From the NCBI GenBank assembly GCA_003216895.1, contig QCID01000002.1, positions 1 to 64,000 on the forward strand: DNA of 64,000 nt, written 5' to 3'. The position numbers were made by a program, and so were the translations under genes. This DNA is from Prochlorococcus sp. AG-402-K04. Its GTDB lineage: Bacteria; Cyanobacteriota; Cyanobacteriia; PCC-6307; Cyanobiaceae. The notes below the pieces were generated by a model. That model worked only from the letters and a program-made list of their open reading frames with translations, was not told the DNA's origin and searched no databases. The number at the start of each line of letters is the position of its first letter. The stretch's first letter is position 1. Positions 1 through 7,751 of the stretch are shown piece after piece.

Positions 1-403
1 AATTCCTTTTGCAAAATTCTTTTTCTTTACACAGTTGCTCTAGAGATGGACGTCTAGTCAGAGGTAGACGCCATTGTGCCCATACTTTATAAACTTGATT
101 TATCAATTCACCTAATACTGGCCATCTTGTTGGAGCGTATATCCACCCCAGTCCAACTAACCTATATGCTTCTCTGAAAACAGTGACATCTCTAAGGATT
201 TCACCTGATTCATTAATTGCATGAATTCGACCCATTGCATCTTTGTAACTTATTCCTGAATAAATATCTGGCTCATAATCTGATGAATCAATATCTACAA
301 AACTAATATTTTTAAGTGTATCTCTAGATTTTAGGAATTCGACCTCTCTTAAGCAAAGAGGGCAACCACCATCAAAAAGTAATGTGAGCTTCGCTTTAGT
401 CAA
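1..403 (-). CDS. DCC-family (DUF393) thiol-disulfide oxidoreductase-like protein, 3' end cut by window
   Basis: Hand translation of the minus strand gives a protein beginning MTKAKLTLLFDGGCPLC and open to the window edge (134 codons seen). The DGGCPLC segment at residues 11-17 is the defining DxxCxxC signature of the DCC/DUF393 family, small thioredoxin-like proteins of uncertain substrate. The later hydrophobic and tryptophan-rich stretch (VGLGWIYAPTRWP) is also usual for the family. The start is a TTG; an in-frame TGA lies eight codons upstream and there is no ATG or GTG between, so TTG is the only normal start. The C-terminus lies outside the window. Confidence 0.85.
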   Translation of the reverse strand, partial: MTKAKLTLLFDGGCPLCLREVEFLKSRDTLKNISFVDIDSSDYEPDIYSGISYKDAMGRIHAINESGEILRDVTVFREAYRLVGLGWIYAPTRWPVLGELINQVYKVWAQWRLPLTRRPSLEQLCKEKEFCKRN

Positions 404-512
404 ATTTAAATCAGATGTTCTTCAATACAATTTATCTAATTAATGCGGCAAATGGGGTTCAAGAATCGGGTGTAGAAATACTTTAGCAATGTCTTTTTTT
501 CTACTTGATTAA

Positions 513-608
513 ATGCAAAAAGAAGATGATTGTATCTCTTTAGCACTTATCGGTTTCTGTGAAATACAAGTAGAAGCAACCGATCTCCGTCGTAGATACC
601 GTATCTAA
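513..608 (+). CDS. Small ORF, 31 residues, unknown
   Basis: ATG-to-TAA frame encoding a 31-residue peptide with a hydrophobic centre (SLALIGFCEI) and a very basic end (DLRRRYRI). No family was recognised and no strong ribosome binding site is visible. It lies just upstream of the coiled-coil gene on the same strand. Coding potential is plausible but unproven. Confidence 0.3.
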   Translation: MQKEDDCISLALIGFCEIQVEATDLRRRYRI

Positions 609-679
609 TTCTTCGGTTTGCAACATTTTATATTCCAATTAGTCGAGTCAAAGTAGATATGTTCTTTGAAATAAACGTA

Positions 680-940
680 ATGTATTCATCTTTATTTGAC
701 GCAGTATTCGCTGATTCTTTCTTCTCTCCTATGAGAACAGTTTATGTTGTCTCTAATAGTCAGCTAGAAGAAATTAAGCGTAACCAAAGAGAAGAAGAAC
801 TCGAAAATATCGAGGCTTCTCGTAGGAGGTTGGAAGAGAGTTATCAAGCTCGAGTCAAGGTGCTAGATGAACGTGAGCAAGAACTCCAAGAAGAGATCAA
901 AGCCCTTGCTCCAGCCAAGAAGGAGAAGGTCACTGCTTAA
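680..940 (+). CDS. Small coiled-coil protein, 86 residues, unknown function
   Basis: From the chosen ATG the protein begins MYSSLFDAVFADSFF, followed by a YVVSNSQLEEIKRNQ segment and then about 50 residues of charged heptad-like sequence rich in Glu, Arg, Gln and Leu (a predicted coiled coil), ending in a Lys/Ala tail. A start seven codons upstream (659) is possible; the inner Met is preferred because the hydrophobic MYSSLFDA segment looks like a natural N-terminus, and neither has a clear Shine-Dalgarno. I have an impression that similar short proteins occur in marine picocyanobacteria, but no function can be assigned. It is cytosolic by appearance. Confidence 0.65.
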   Translation: MYSSLFDAVFADSFFSPMRTVYVVSNSQLEEIKRNQREEELENIEASRRRLEESYQARVKVLDEREQELQEEIKALAPAKKEKVTA

Positions 941-1148
941 TTAACAACTTGAGGACATTGTGTAAGCATAAATTTTTCGGAAGTCTCTTTCCTTGATACC
1001 TGATTCGATTATTGCTTCGTCGGTTGTAAAGAACCTTTCATTAGAAAGACTATTTGTCCAACTTCTAAGCGGTTCATCACCAAAGTCTCCTTTTACCAAT
1101 CCAGTTATATAGCAACCAAATTACAAACCCCACCATAAACAAAGGCAT
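941..1148 (-). pseudogene. Small membrane protein gene with a one-base frameshift
   Basis: The minus strand opens with MPLFMVGFVIWLLYNWIGK, a single membrane segment, and then stops at RRLW. Shifting the frame by one base at the AAAA run near 1092-1096 gives a continuous protein-like tail (GDFGDEPLRSWTNSL, then FFTTDEAIIESGIKERDF) ending at 941. The 208-base length is one base more than a multiple of three, as expected for a single indel. The joined product would be about 69 residues. It may be a true pseudogene or a sequencing error in a short homopolymer. It converges tail to tail with the coiled-coil gene. Confidence 0.5.
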
Positions 1149-1266
1149 AAAACTATCGAGTAATAAATAGGCTGAATAGAAGATTAATGGAAAAAGATGA
1201 CACGTTTTATATTGAGACGTCTACCTCTAGATAATTTTTTGAATGGTTTAAGGAAGAAGCGGTTCA

Positions 1267-1659
1267 TTATTTACCTTTTAGTAATCCATAAGTACACAAA
1301 ACTGGGTTTGTAATTAGAACAACCCAAAATGGTGGAGGTGGACCAGCATCAACAATGACTCCTGCATTTAGAGTATTGAATATAGCAACTATTAAGAAGC
1401 AAGACATTAATGCCAATTCACCTAGTAAAACTTTCTTTGCAGATTCGTGATCTCTGATGGCGCTAGAAATTATCAATAAGAAACCAATACCTATATTTGT
1501 TGCTGCAACAACACCTGCTGTCCCTCTAATAAATAACAATGTTTCTGCTGAGACTGATGGGGCAATGGTATCAATAGAAAAAATCAACAGGTTTATTAGC
1601 AGTGCGCCCAATAACAAGTGAAGAGATCCAACAGTTTTTAGGATTGTTTTTATTTTCAT
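1267..1659 (-). CDS. Four-helix integral membrane protein, 130 residues, unknown
   Basis: Starts at the inner ATG (MKIKTILKTVGSLHLL); the longer 145-residue frame reads into the 45-nt leader repeat just upstream, so the inner Met is preferred. Four hydrophobic segments are visible (about residues 6-27, 42-65, 80-98 and 106-124), with a proline run (GPPPP) before the last. It was not recognised as a named family. The leader at 1675-1719 suggests shared control with the lipoprotein gene at 21561-21854. Confidence 0.6.
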   Translation of the reverse strand: MKIKTILKTVGSLHLLLGALLINLLIFSIDTIAPSVSAETLLFIRGTAGVVAATNIGIGFLLIISSAIRDHESAKKVLLGELALMSCFLIVAIFNTLNAGVIVDAGPPPPFWVVLITNPVLCTYGLLKGK

Positions 1660-1674
1660 TAATAGAATCCGAAA

Positions 1675-1719
1675 GTCGAAGTCGCAGAACTTGTTGGTTC
1701 TCACTCGGTATTAAAGCAT
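1675..1719 (-). repeat. 45-nt leader repeat, copy 1 (hairpin in the 5' region of a membrane protein gene)
   Basis: This segment recurs at 14204-14248 and 21866-21910 with few changes. On the minus strand it holds an AGAAC / GTTCT inverted repeat separated by about six bases, followed by TGCGACTTCGAC. In copies 1 and 3 it ends 12-16 nt before a start codon of a membrane or lipoprotein gene, so it is probably part of the promoter or mRNA leader. Function unknown. Confidence 0.6.
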
Positions 1720-1986
1720 CTAATATTCAACAAGCTCAATTCCATATACGGTATCTTTGTAGTTAATAGCTTTATTCCACTCCGTGCATTCGTCAGAAGT
1801 CATTTTTTTTTTGCAAAGTTCATCCATAGCTAAGACATTCATAAATAAATGAGATTTATGCTCGTCAACTTTCACGTACTCATGATCTGAAACTACTACC
1901 TTAGCCATGTCTGTAATAAACCCCGTAATGTCTTTTTTAAAAGATTCAAAAATACAGCTAAAGTTGGAGATGGTCAGGGTATTCAA
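1720..1986 (-). CDS. Small ferredoxin-like-fold protein, paralogue A of a three-member family
   Basis: This 88-residue protein begins MNTLTISNFSCIFESFKKD and is clearly related to the tandem proteins at 6213-6473 and 6476-6739. Shared blocks are the MNTL start, KVDEHKSHL in the middle and an acidic end with TVYGIELV. Length and layout suggest a small alpha/beta dimeric-barrel type domain, possibly the DUF3764 family of marine cyanobacteria; that assignment is tentative. The role is unknown. Confidence 0.65.
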   Translation of the reverse strand: MNTLTISNFSCIFESFKKDITGFITDMAKVVVSDHEYVKVDEHKSHLFMNVLAMDELCKKKMTSDECTEWNKAINYKDTVYGIELVEY

Positions 1987-2165
1987 TAAAAAGTGGTGAC
2001 ATTGATAAAAGGATTATCAACAAGCTTCAAAAAGAAGGGTGACAAAAGTGTATTTAAATACACTTAAATATTCCCTTTAGCTACCTTTAAATGTTTTTTG
2101 TATTTTTAGCTACCTAAAAAAAACATATCTTGATTCATATTTTAATTAGTTAATTGGAGGTTGAT

Positions 2166-3599
2166 GTGTTTACAGATTATCAACCTAAAAAAGGATATGA
2201 TGAATACTTTTCTTCTGACGATTTTTCACCAAGAACAACACTTGAGCCTCTCCTCTCCTCTCTAGGGGAGATAGGTTTAGATCAGTTAAATATTAGTCAT
2301 GAAATTGCGAGGAAACTACTTCTTCGTCATGGAGCAACCTTTCTTCTTAACGACTCTGGAAAAAAAGGATCTGAAAGGATTCTTCCTTTTGATCCTTTAC
2401 CCCGAGTCATTAGTTCTTCTGAATGGCTAAATTTAGAGAAAGGATTGATCCAGAGACTTGAAGCAATAGATTTATTTTTAGCTGATGTCTATGGGAAGCA
2501 ACTAATAATTAAAGATGGGATTATTCCTAGAGATCTAATCGAGAGTTCTGATGGTTGGCGACCACAAATGCAAGGTTTTGTCCTGCCGTTAGGAAGATGG
2601 TGCCATATCTCTGGCCTAGATCTTATTAGGGATGGGAAAGGAGACTGGCACGTTCTAGAAGACAATCTTCGCTGTCCTTCCGGAGTTGCATATTTCCTTG
2701 AAAATAGATTAGTTATGAAAAGAATTTTCCCCAGTCTTTTTACTGGCAGAATTGTTAGACCTATTGATGATTATCCTTCTTATTTATTGAAATGCCTTCA
2801 GGAATTAGCAGTTTGGACTGATAATCCAAAAGTTGTTTTATTGACACCTGGAGTTTTCAATAGTGCATATTTTGAACATAGCTATTTAGCTCAACAAATG
2901 GGAGTTCAATTAGTTGAGGGAAATGATTTAGTTTGTCAAGATGATAATGTTTACTTAAAAACTACTTCTGGTATCAGGAAAGTAGATGTTATCTATCGTC
3001 GTATAGATGATGATTTTTTAGATCCTACATTCTTTCGAAAAGATTCAATGTTAGGAGTTCCAGGACTTCTTAAAGTTATGAGTAAAGGTAGAGTAGCGAT
3101 TGCGAATGCTCCTGGGACAGGATTGGCTGATGATAAATTAATTTATACTTTCGTACCTGAGATGATTAAATATTATTTAAAAGAGGAACCACTAATTAAT
3201 AATGTTAAGACATATCTATGTGCAAAAGTCAATGATCTTAATTTTGTACTTAATAACCTTAAAGATCTTGTTGTCAAAAGCGTTTCCGAGGCTGGTGGCT
3301 ATGGAATGTTGATTGGTCCACATTCATCTCAAATAGAAATAGATAACTTTTCAGCAAAAATAAAAGCAAATCCAAGAAATTATATAGCTCAACCAACTTT
3401 AGACTTGTCTACTGTTCCATCACTTAGCGATGGTGAGGTTTATCCCTGCCATGTTGATTTAAGACCCTATGTTCTTAGAGGGAAAAATACTTGGGTAAGC
3501 CCTGGAGGGCTAACAAGAGTTGCTTTGAAACGAGATTCCTTAATTGTTAATTCCTCTCAAGGTGGAGGTTGTAAAGACACTTGGGTAGTCACCCAATAA
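2166..3599 (+). CDS. Circularly permuted ATP-grasp protein (DUF404/DUF407 type)
   Basis: This 477-residue protein is a circularly permuted ATP-grasp enzyme, a group predicted to make peptide-like bonds with ATP. Visible family blocks are RVISSSEWLNLEKGL near residue 83, VLEDNLRCPSGVAYF near 165, YRRIDDDFLDP near 280, SEAGGYGMLIGP near 375 and the C-terminal VDLRPYV with GGLTRVALK. The frame extends to a TTG at 2154, but GGAGG at 2156-2160 lies five bases before the GTG at 2166, which therefore decides the start. It is followed after five bases by an alpha-E gene and then a transglutaminase, the widely conserved triad. Substrate unknown. Confidence 0.9.
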   Translation: MFTDYQPKKGYDEYFSSDDFSPRTTLEPLLSSLGEIGLDQLNISHEIARKLLLRHGATFLLNDSGKKGSERILPFDPLPRVISSSEWLNLEKGLIQRLEAIDLFLADVYGKQLIIKDGIIPRDLIESSDGWRPQMQGFVLPLGRWCHISGLDLIRDGKGDWHVLEDNLRCPSGVAYFLENRLVMKRIFPSLFTGRIVRPIDDYPSYLLKCLQELAVWTDNPKVVLLTPGVFNSAYFEHSYLAQQMGVQLVEGNDLVCQDDNVYLKTTSGIRKVDVIYRRIDDDFLDPTFFRKDSMLGVPGLLKVMSKGRVAIANAPGTGLADDKLIYTFVPEMIKYYLKEEPLINNVKTYLCAKVNDLNFVLNNLKDLVVKSVSEAGGYGMLIGPHSSQIEIDNFSAKIKANPRNYIAQPTLDLSTVPSLSDGEVYPCHVDLRPYVLRGKNTWVSPGGLTRVALKRDSLIVNSSQGGGCKDTWVVTQ

Positions 3600-3604
3600 T
3601 ATAA

Positions 3605-4579
3605 ATGCTACTAAGCAGAGTTGCTGAATCACTTTACTGGATTAATAGATATTTAGAACGTGCAGAAAATATTTCTAGATTTGTTGAAGTTAGCGAATCT
3701 ATGGCTCTTGATTGTCCTCCTGGCAGTGCAGAGCCATGGTTACCTTTAGTTGATGCAAGTGGAGATAGAAAGGACTTTGATAAGAAGTATATAAATAAAA
3801 CTCCTAGTGATGTAATAAGCTTTCTTATTAAAGATCGAGAAAATCCAAATAGCATAATAAGTTGTATTTGCATAGCAAGAGAAAATGCAAGACAAATAAG
3901 AGACGTTATTACTTCTGAGATGTGGGAACAAATTAATAGTTTATATTGGAGTATTCAAGAAGGGGAGGCACTCTGGCATCAACCAGCACAAGAACAATTA
4001 TTTGAGATAAGAAGAGGTTGTCAATTATTTTATGGAGTGACAGATGCTACTTTTAGTCATGATATTGCATGGCATTTCAGTAAATTAGGGAGACATCTCG
4101 AGAGAGCTGATAAGACATCTAGAATATTAGATGTAAAATATTTTTTGCTTCTACCAAATTTACAAGAAATAGGCGGAGCGATAGATGAGCTTCAGTGGAT
4201 TTCTTTATTACGATCGGCTGGGGCTTATCAAATGTTTAGGAGATCTGAGCAAGGTTCAATAAATCCTAATGCAATTGCTAGCTTTTTATTATTAGATCCT
4301 ATCTTTCCAAGATCTGTTAGATTTTGCCTTGAAAGTGTTAACCAGTCATTAGGGAAAATTCAAAATTCTCCTATTTCGGGAAAGCCAAATGATCTTGAAT
4401 GTTTAATAGGTTTATTACTATCTAAATGGAGTTTTATAAGTATCGATCAACTAGTTAAAAATGGTTTACATGAAGCTATAGATAGTCTTCAAATTGAGTT
4501 AAATAAGTTACATAATCTAATACATGATTTTTACTTCATCAATGAAAAGAGATCTATTAGTCAATCTCTACAAGAATGA
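3605..4579 (+). CDS. Alpha-E domain protein (DUF403)
   Basis: A 324-residue, mostly helical protein. The N-terminal block LLSRVAESLYWINRYLERAEN is diagnostic of the alpha-E family; a later GRHLERADKTSRILDVKYF block repeats the ERA-type motif. Alpha-E proteins occur with permuted ATP-grasp enzymes and transglutaminases and are thought to be partners in making or modifying a peptide-like product. It starts five bases after the ATP-grasp stop, and its end overlaps the transglutaminase start by four bases, so the three are almost certainly co-translated. Confidence 0.9.
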   Translation: MLLSRVAESLYWINRYLERAENISRFVEVSESMALDCPPGSAEPWLPLVDASGDRKDFDKKYINKTPSDVISFLIKDRENPNSIISCICIARENARQIRDVITSEMWEQINSLYWSIQEGEALWHQPAQEQLFEIRRGCQLFYGVTDATFSHDIAWHFSKLGRHLERADKTSRILDVKYFLLLPNLQEIGGAIDELQWISLLRSAGAYQMFRRSEQGSINPNAIASFLLLDPIFPRSVRFCLESVNQSLGKIQNSPISGKPNDLECLIGLLLSKWSFISIDQLVKNGLHEAIDSLQIELNKLHNLIHDFYFINEKRSISQSLQE

Positions 4580-5424
4580 AAAAGAAAATAATTCATAAAC
4601 TTTCTTATTCTTATGAAAGTAATGTATCACTCAATGAGCATTTAATTTGTCTTAAGCCTAGGTCTAACTGTTTCCAAAAATTATATAAATTTGAACTTGA
4701 AATTCTTCCTGATTCTCATTCAATACTTCCTTTCATCTCGGCCAGTGGTGATGATATGTATAAAGTATGTTTTACAGAACCAACCCAATCTCTTGTTATC
4801 AGGTCAGAGAGTGAAATAGAAACAAAGAATCACCCAAATATATATCAATTGAAGAATGACAATGATTTAAGTTTGCCCTTCAATATTGATAGTATTAATA
4901 GTTCATTAAATGGATTTGTAGAAGGTTGGTTCCCAAATGGACAGCATGATCCATCTGCTATTAAAATTGCTCAAGATGCACTCATAGGAATAGAGAATAA
5001 TGTTTTGGAGTTTTTATATCAATTAATTAAACTAATAAAGGAAAGAGTTAAATATACGCCAAGGCATCTTGGACCTGCATGGCCCTCAGGAAGAACTCTT
5101 AGCGAGAGAGTTGGCTCTTGCAGAGATTTAGCGATCTTATTAATGGAGACTTGTAGATGTGTTGGTATCCCTAGTCGATTTGTTAGTGGTTATCAATTCA
5201 TGGATCAACCTACAGAAAAATATGAACTTCATGCTTGGACTGAAATTTTCATACCTGGTTTTGGATGGAGAGGTTTTGATCCAAGCGGTTGTGGACTAAT
5301 TAATGACAAATATGTCACCTTGGCTTCAGATTCCAATGCTGATCTTGTGGCGCCAGTTAGAGGGAGCTTCGTTGGCACTCCTAATTTAAAAAGTGAATTA
5401 AAGTGGAATATTCAAATCATCTGA
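4576..5424 (+). CDS. Transglutaminase-like cysteine protease family protein
   Basis: This 282-residue protein has an N-terminal beta-rich domain (residues 1-110) and a C-terminal transglutaminase core. The catalytic triad is visible: Cys in GSCRDLAIL (about 180), His in ELHAWTEIF (about 218) and Asp in RGFDPSGCG (about 235). Members act as peptidases or acyl transferases. The ATGA overlap with the alpha-E gene places it last in the operon. The product of the whole pathway is not known; a small peptide-ligation and processing system is the usual proposal. Confidence 0.9.
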   Translation: MKKKIIHKLSYSYESNVSLNEHLICLKPRSNCFQKLYKFELEILPDSHSILPFISASGDDMYKVCFTEPTQSLVIRSESEIETKNHPNIYQLKNDNDLSLPFNIDSINSSLNGFVEGWFPNGQHDPSAIKIAQDALIGIENNVLEFLYQLIKLIKERVKYTPRHLGPAWPSGRTLSERVGSCRDLAILLMETCRCVGIPSRFVSGYQFMDQPTEKYELHAWTEIFIPGFGWRGFDPSGCGLINDKYVTLASDSNADLVAPVRGSFVGTPNLKSELKWNIQII

Positions 5425-5614
5425 ATTTAATAAAAATTGTTGAATTAGTAGACGTTCATAAAAATATTGATCCTCATATCTTGAAGCATCATGGAAATAG
5501 GCTCATTTTATTCTTCCTTTTGGCTCTTGCATCTAGCTTTGATCTGAGTGCAAACATCTTCCATTACTTCTCATCCTTCGTCTTAAAGCTGAACTGCTAG
5601 ACGACTATATAGAG

Positions 5615-5836
5615 ATGTATAAAGGACAGGTGCTACTGAGGATGGGGGCTAAAGGTAAAAGTCCAATACTTGCTAAGCGAGTTAGGTCATTAGTGAACTT
5701 TAGAAGTGGGAATGAACTATTCATGTTTGCCCCTAAAATGAGGATTCCTTGCAAAAAATCAGGGATAGATGGAAAGAAAAAAGCAACAGAAATTAACCGA
5801 AGAAAGTCAATAGAAGTTAACCTTAACTTTCCTTAA
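5615..5836 (+). pseudogene. Decayed copy of the small HTH-like gene at 21147-21419
   Basis: The frame encodes 73 residues, of which MGAKGKSPILAKRVRSLVNF aligns with MGGKGRKPTLARHVMTLVNW of the intact 90-residue protein at 21147-21419. The N-terminal half is not recognisable upstream, and the tail diverges into low-complexity Lys/Arg sequence. The DNA just downstream (5895-5938) also matches the DNA downstream of the intact gene (21497-21539), so the whole gene-plus-tail unit was once duplicated. The preceding stretch 5425-5614 holds only a weak possible signal-peptide frame. Confidence 0.6.
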
Positions 5837-5894
5837 AAGCCCTTAAACACTCTTATTCTTCCTTAATCTTTTCTACAAGATATTCTCAAAATTT

Positions 5895-5938
5895 GAAGTT
5901 CTGACCCTAGAGAAATCGAGAGCCTTCAGACGAACTAC
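5895..5938. repeat. Conserved segment downstream of the HTH-like gene, copy 1
   Basis: The segment starting GAAGTTCTGACCCTAG and containing GAGAGCCTTCAGACGA resembles 21497-21539 (GAAGCCCGACTCTAG, then CGAGCCTTCGGATGA). Both lie about 60-80 bases after the stop of related genes. It may be a 3' untranslated element or small RNA region; no clear terminator is visible. Confidence 0.4.
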
Positions 5939-5959
5939 AGAGAAAATTCTTAGAAGAAC

Positions 5960-6211
5960 TTAATTTGTATCAGCAACGTTTTTAAAAAAGTCACAATATA
6001 TCCTAAGATCCGCCTCCTTTTTATTCTTGATATTTAATTCAGTAATTGCTTCAGCTGTATCTATTCTGTAGGCATACCAATCGAGACAAACCTCTCTTTG
6101 CCTTTGGGTATCAGAAATCTCGTTTGGTGTTAAAGTCTCTAATTTTGTTGTGGTCTTAGTACAAGCACTAATCAAAACCAGAAAGGGGATCAATAAAAAT
6201 AAGCGATTCAT
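5960..6211 (-). CDS. Small lipoprotein, 83 residues, unknown
   Basis: From the inner ATG the protein begins MNRLFLLIPFLVLISACTK, a signal peptide ending in an ISAC lipobox, so it should be lipidated at the Cys at residue 17. The mature part (about 67 residues) is hydrophilic with a second Cys and was not recognised. The longer 98-residue frame overlaps the upstream gene, and the inner Met sits two bases after that gene's stop, which fixes the start. It is last in a three-gene minus-strand run with the two MNTL proteins. Confidence 0.65.
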   Translation of the reverse strand: MNRLFLLIPFLVLISACTKTTTKLETLTPNEISDTQRQREVCLDWYAYRIDTAEAITELNIKNKKEADLRIYCDFFKNVADTN

Positions 6212-6212
6212 G

Positions 6213-6473
6213 TCACTTAATAAGCTCAAGAGCATAAACAGAATCTTCGTATCCATTGGCCTTGTCCCACTCTTTCATCTCTGGCGAACTTGTCGCCGCA
6301 CCAAAACCTTCGAGATCTGTTACTTTAAGTATTAAGTGACTTTTACAATCATTTACTTTGATGAGTTCATATTCTTTGACGTATTTATGACCTTCCTTTT
6401 CATGAAAGTCAGCAACAAATTTCTCAAAAACTTCAAAAGTACAGGTAAATGTGGAAACGATAAGAGTATTCAT
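6213..6473 (-). CDS. Small ferredoxin-like-fold protein, paralogue B
   Basis: This 86-residue protein begins MNTLIVSTFTCTFEVFEKF and is a tandem duplicate of 6476-6739, and more distantly of 1720-1986. It keeps the KSHLILKVTDLEG middle and the DSVYALELIK end. It starts two bases after the upstream copy stops and ends just before the lipoprotein start, so all three form one transcription unit. A DUF3764-like domain is possible but not certain. Confidence 0.65.
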   Translation of the reverse strand: MNTLIVSTFTCTFEVFEKFVADFHEKEGHKYVKEYELIKVNDCKSHLILKVTDLEGFGAATSSPEMKEWDKANGYEDSVYALELIK

Positions 6474-6475
6474 TT

Positions 6476-6739
6476 TTAATCAACAAGCTCAATTTTATAA
6501 ACAGTATCTTGGCAATTATTCTTTTTATCCCATTCAGTAGCAACTGGATCAGCCATCGCAGCTCCCAATTTTCCTAAGTCAGTGACATTCATAAGTAAAT
6601 GGGATTTATGCTCGTCAACTTTCACGAACTCGTAAGCCGTTACAAATTCCTTGCACATATCTTCGAGAAATAATTCAGTAACATCTTTTTTAAAAGAATC
6701 AAAACTACAGCTAAAAGTGGAAACGATCAGGGTATTCAT
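6476..6739 (-). CDS. Small ferredoxin-like-fold protein, paralogue C
   Basis: This 87-residue protein begins MNTLIVSTFSCSFDSFKKD. It shares KVDEHKSHLLMNV with paralogue A and the DPVATEWDKK region with paralogue B. It is the first gene of the minus-strand unit 6739 to 5960. No catalytic residues stand out. The three copies probably arose by local duplication, with one copy now 4 kb away. Confidence 0.65.
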   Translation of the reverse strand: MNTLIVSTFSCSFDSFKKDVTELFLEDMCKEFVTAYEFVKVDEHKSHLLMNVTDLGKLGAAMADPVATEWDKKNNCQDTVYKIELVD

Positions 6740-6851
6740 AAAAAGGTGCTGACAATTTAATCACCATTGCACAATTAGCATTACATTTCTGTTCAGTAAG
6801 CCATCTCTTCAGCCTTTTCAAACAAAAATCTTTAAAAACTAATGACATCTT

Positions 6852-7115
6852 TTACATATTTATTTTTTGATTACTTCTCTTAAGTTTCCAAGAGTTATAT
6901 AAGGATTGTCTATTCTTCTCTTCTCTAAGAATTAAACTATCTGCCGCAATCATGGGATTATCATTTGGTTCGAAAGGGGCTCTTATAGAAACACCTAGGC
7001 CTTTAGCTTCAATATGAATACCACCTTCCATATGAACTATTTGAAAAGTCCAATTTTTTTTCCAATATAGTTTGAAAGGATTGCTTATATGAACATCACG
7101 ACTTTTAAAGAACAC
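6852..7115 (-). CDS. Hypothetical protein, 87 residues
   Basis: A continuous frame beginning MFFKSRDVHISNPFKLYW with mixed beta-like composition and a basic end (KLKRSNQKINM). No family, membrane segment or signal peptide is seen. It stands alone on the minus strand between the MNTL unit and a Yfr2-like RNA. The balanced composition argues for a real gene, but support is limited to the open frame. Confidence 0.4.
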   Translation of the reverse strand: MFFKSRDVHISNPFKLYWKKNWTFQIVHMEGGIHIEAKGLGVSIRAPFEPNDNPMIAADSLILREEKNRQSLYNSWKLKRSNQKINM

Positions 7116-7229
7116 GACATATTGAATATCTAATTTATAGTTAGCAAAAACAATTAAACGTAAAAGGATTAACCGCTACTTTTTTTATCTTTGGCCCTAA
7201 AAAGAATCTTCTCTGTTTACAGAGTAAGT

Positions 7230-7261
7230 CCTACAACTATTAGTCAGTGGTCTATGGTTTA
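7230..7261. repeat. 32-nt repeat, copy A
   Basis: A 32-base segment (CCTACAACTATTAGTCAGTG onward) aligned without gaps to 14416-14447 and 18712-18743. This copy is the most diverged. It lies just before a Yfr2-like RNA. The other two copies coincide with the 3' ends of minus-strand genes. Function unknown. Confidence 0.4.
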
Positions 7262-7271
7262 AAGACTAGGC

Positions 7272-7325
7272 AAAAGAAAACCCTCTTTTTAGGGAGGGTT
7301 TCTAAAGATTGTGTGAGGAAATTAT
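7272..7325 (+). ncRNA. yfr2: Yfr2-like small RNA, copy 1
   Basis: A hairpin with AAACCCTC pairing to GAGGGTTT (7278-7301) is followed by a single-stranded CTAAAGATT and then GTGTGAGGA at 7311-7319. Yfr2-family RNAs of cyanobacteria carry a motif nearly complementary to the ACTCCTCACAC loop of Yfr1, and GTGTGAGGA fits this. A second hairpin (ATCGAAG with CTTCGAT, 7324-7359) follows. A matching unit lies at 14662-14717. The ends of the transcript are estimated; no clear T-run follows this copy. Confidence 0.65.
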
Positions 7326-7390
7326 CGAAGAAACAAGCTCAAACATTCTAGCCTTCGATGCAATAAAGACAAAAAGGATTGATTCAAAAC

Positions 7391-7446
7391 TGATGTTCGG
7401 TTTAGGTAGGGCTTTCCTACTCCCTTTTCACAAATAGGAGGAGTAG
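7391..7446 (+). promoter_or_regulatory. Structured leader element, copy 1, upstream of a CxxC microprotein
   Basis: The conserved core TGATGTTCGGTTT is followed by a hairpin GTAGG-GCTTT-CCTAC (7406-7420). The strand CTACTCC (7417-7423) can instead pair with GGAGTAG (7440-7446), so two exclusive folds are possible. The element lies upstream of a strong ribosome binding site and a 29-residue ORF. Copies are at 14899-14954 and 19510-19570 (+) and 10184-10239 (-). It could be a cis-regulatory RNA such as a riboswitch or attenuator; it was not matched to a known class from memory. Confidence 0.55.
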
Positions 7447-7471
7447 ACAGGAGGTGTAGCAAGGAGGTCTT

Positions 7472-7561
7472 ATGAAACTATTTACTCCTTTCACTATCCC
7501 ACAAAAGGGAAACTGCGACTTATGCAGGGTTAGAAAGAATAATAAGAAGAGGGGCAAATAG
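7472..7561 (+). CDS. CxxC microprotein, 29 residues, copy 1
   Basis: ATG at 7472 follows a perfect GGAGG at 7463-7467 with five bases between. The peptide begins MKLFTPFTIPQKGNCDLC and ends in a basic tail rich in Lys, Arg and Asn. Two other copies in the window (14981-15070 and 10003-10155) keep the LFTPFTIP start and the CDLCR motif, with mostly conservative changes, which supports coding. The paired Cys could bind metal or be redox active. It ends inside a rho-independent terminator. Confidence 0.6.
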   Translation: MKLFTPFTIPQKGNCDLCRVRKNNKKRGK

Positions 7562-7573
7562 CCTCTCTTTTTT
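7546..7573 (+). terminator. Rho-independent terminator overlapping the microprotein stop
   Basis: The AGAGG / CCTCT stem with GGCAAATAG between, followed by CTTTTTT. The same structure is at 15055-15082. The region to 7751 after it holds the decayed 3' end of a DUF3104-like gene (TTATTGCTG repeat) and a weak 33-codon frame at 7595-7696. Confidence 0.7.
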
Positions 7574-7751
7574 ATTGCTGTTACTGCTGCAAAAATGTAT
7601 CGGTGGATGCGGCAGTCTAAACATACCTGCGATACAAATAAATCAAGAGTTACCACTCCACAATGGCAAAAGAACTTAAGTTTTCTTCGTCCTTGATAAC
7701 GGTTGGTGTAAGCGTGCTTATGTCTTTGGAACAGCTACATTTTTTAACTAT

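Noticed and set aside
5403-5600. 65-residue frame with a signal-like LILFFLLALASS stretch
   Set aside because: It overlaps the transglutaminase end, has no good start and lies in decayed DNA. A TTG start near 5480 is possible but unsupported.
7391-7446. Leader as a known glutamine (glnA / Downstream-peptide) riboswitch
   Set aside because: The context (short downstream peptide in picocyanobacteria) fits, but the conserved core motifs I remember for that class are not visible. Left as unknown pending an Rfam search.
7417-7656. 79-residue minus-strand frame
   Set aside because: It runs antisense through the structured leader, the CxxC microprotein and its terminator, all of which have better support.
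7595-7696. 33-residue plus-strand frame after the first terminator
   Set aside because: Odd composition (many Trp, Arg, Gln) and no relative; it lies where a DUF3104 gene end has decayed, so it is probably chance.
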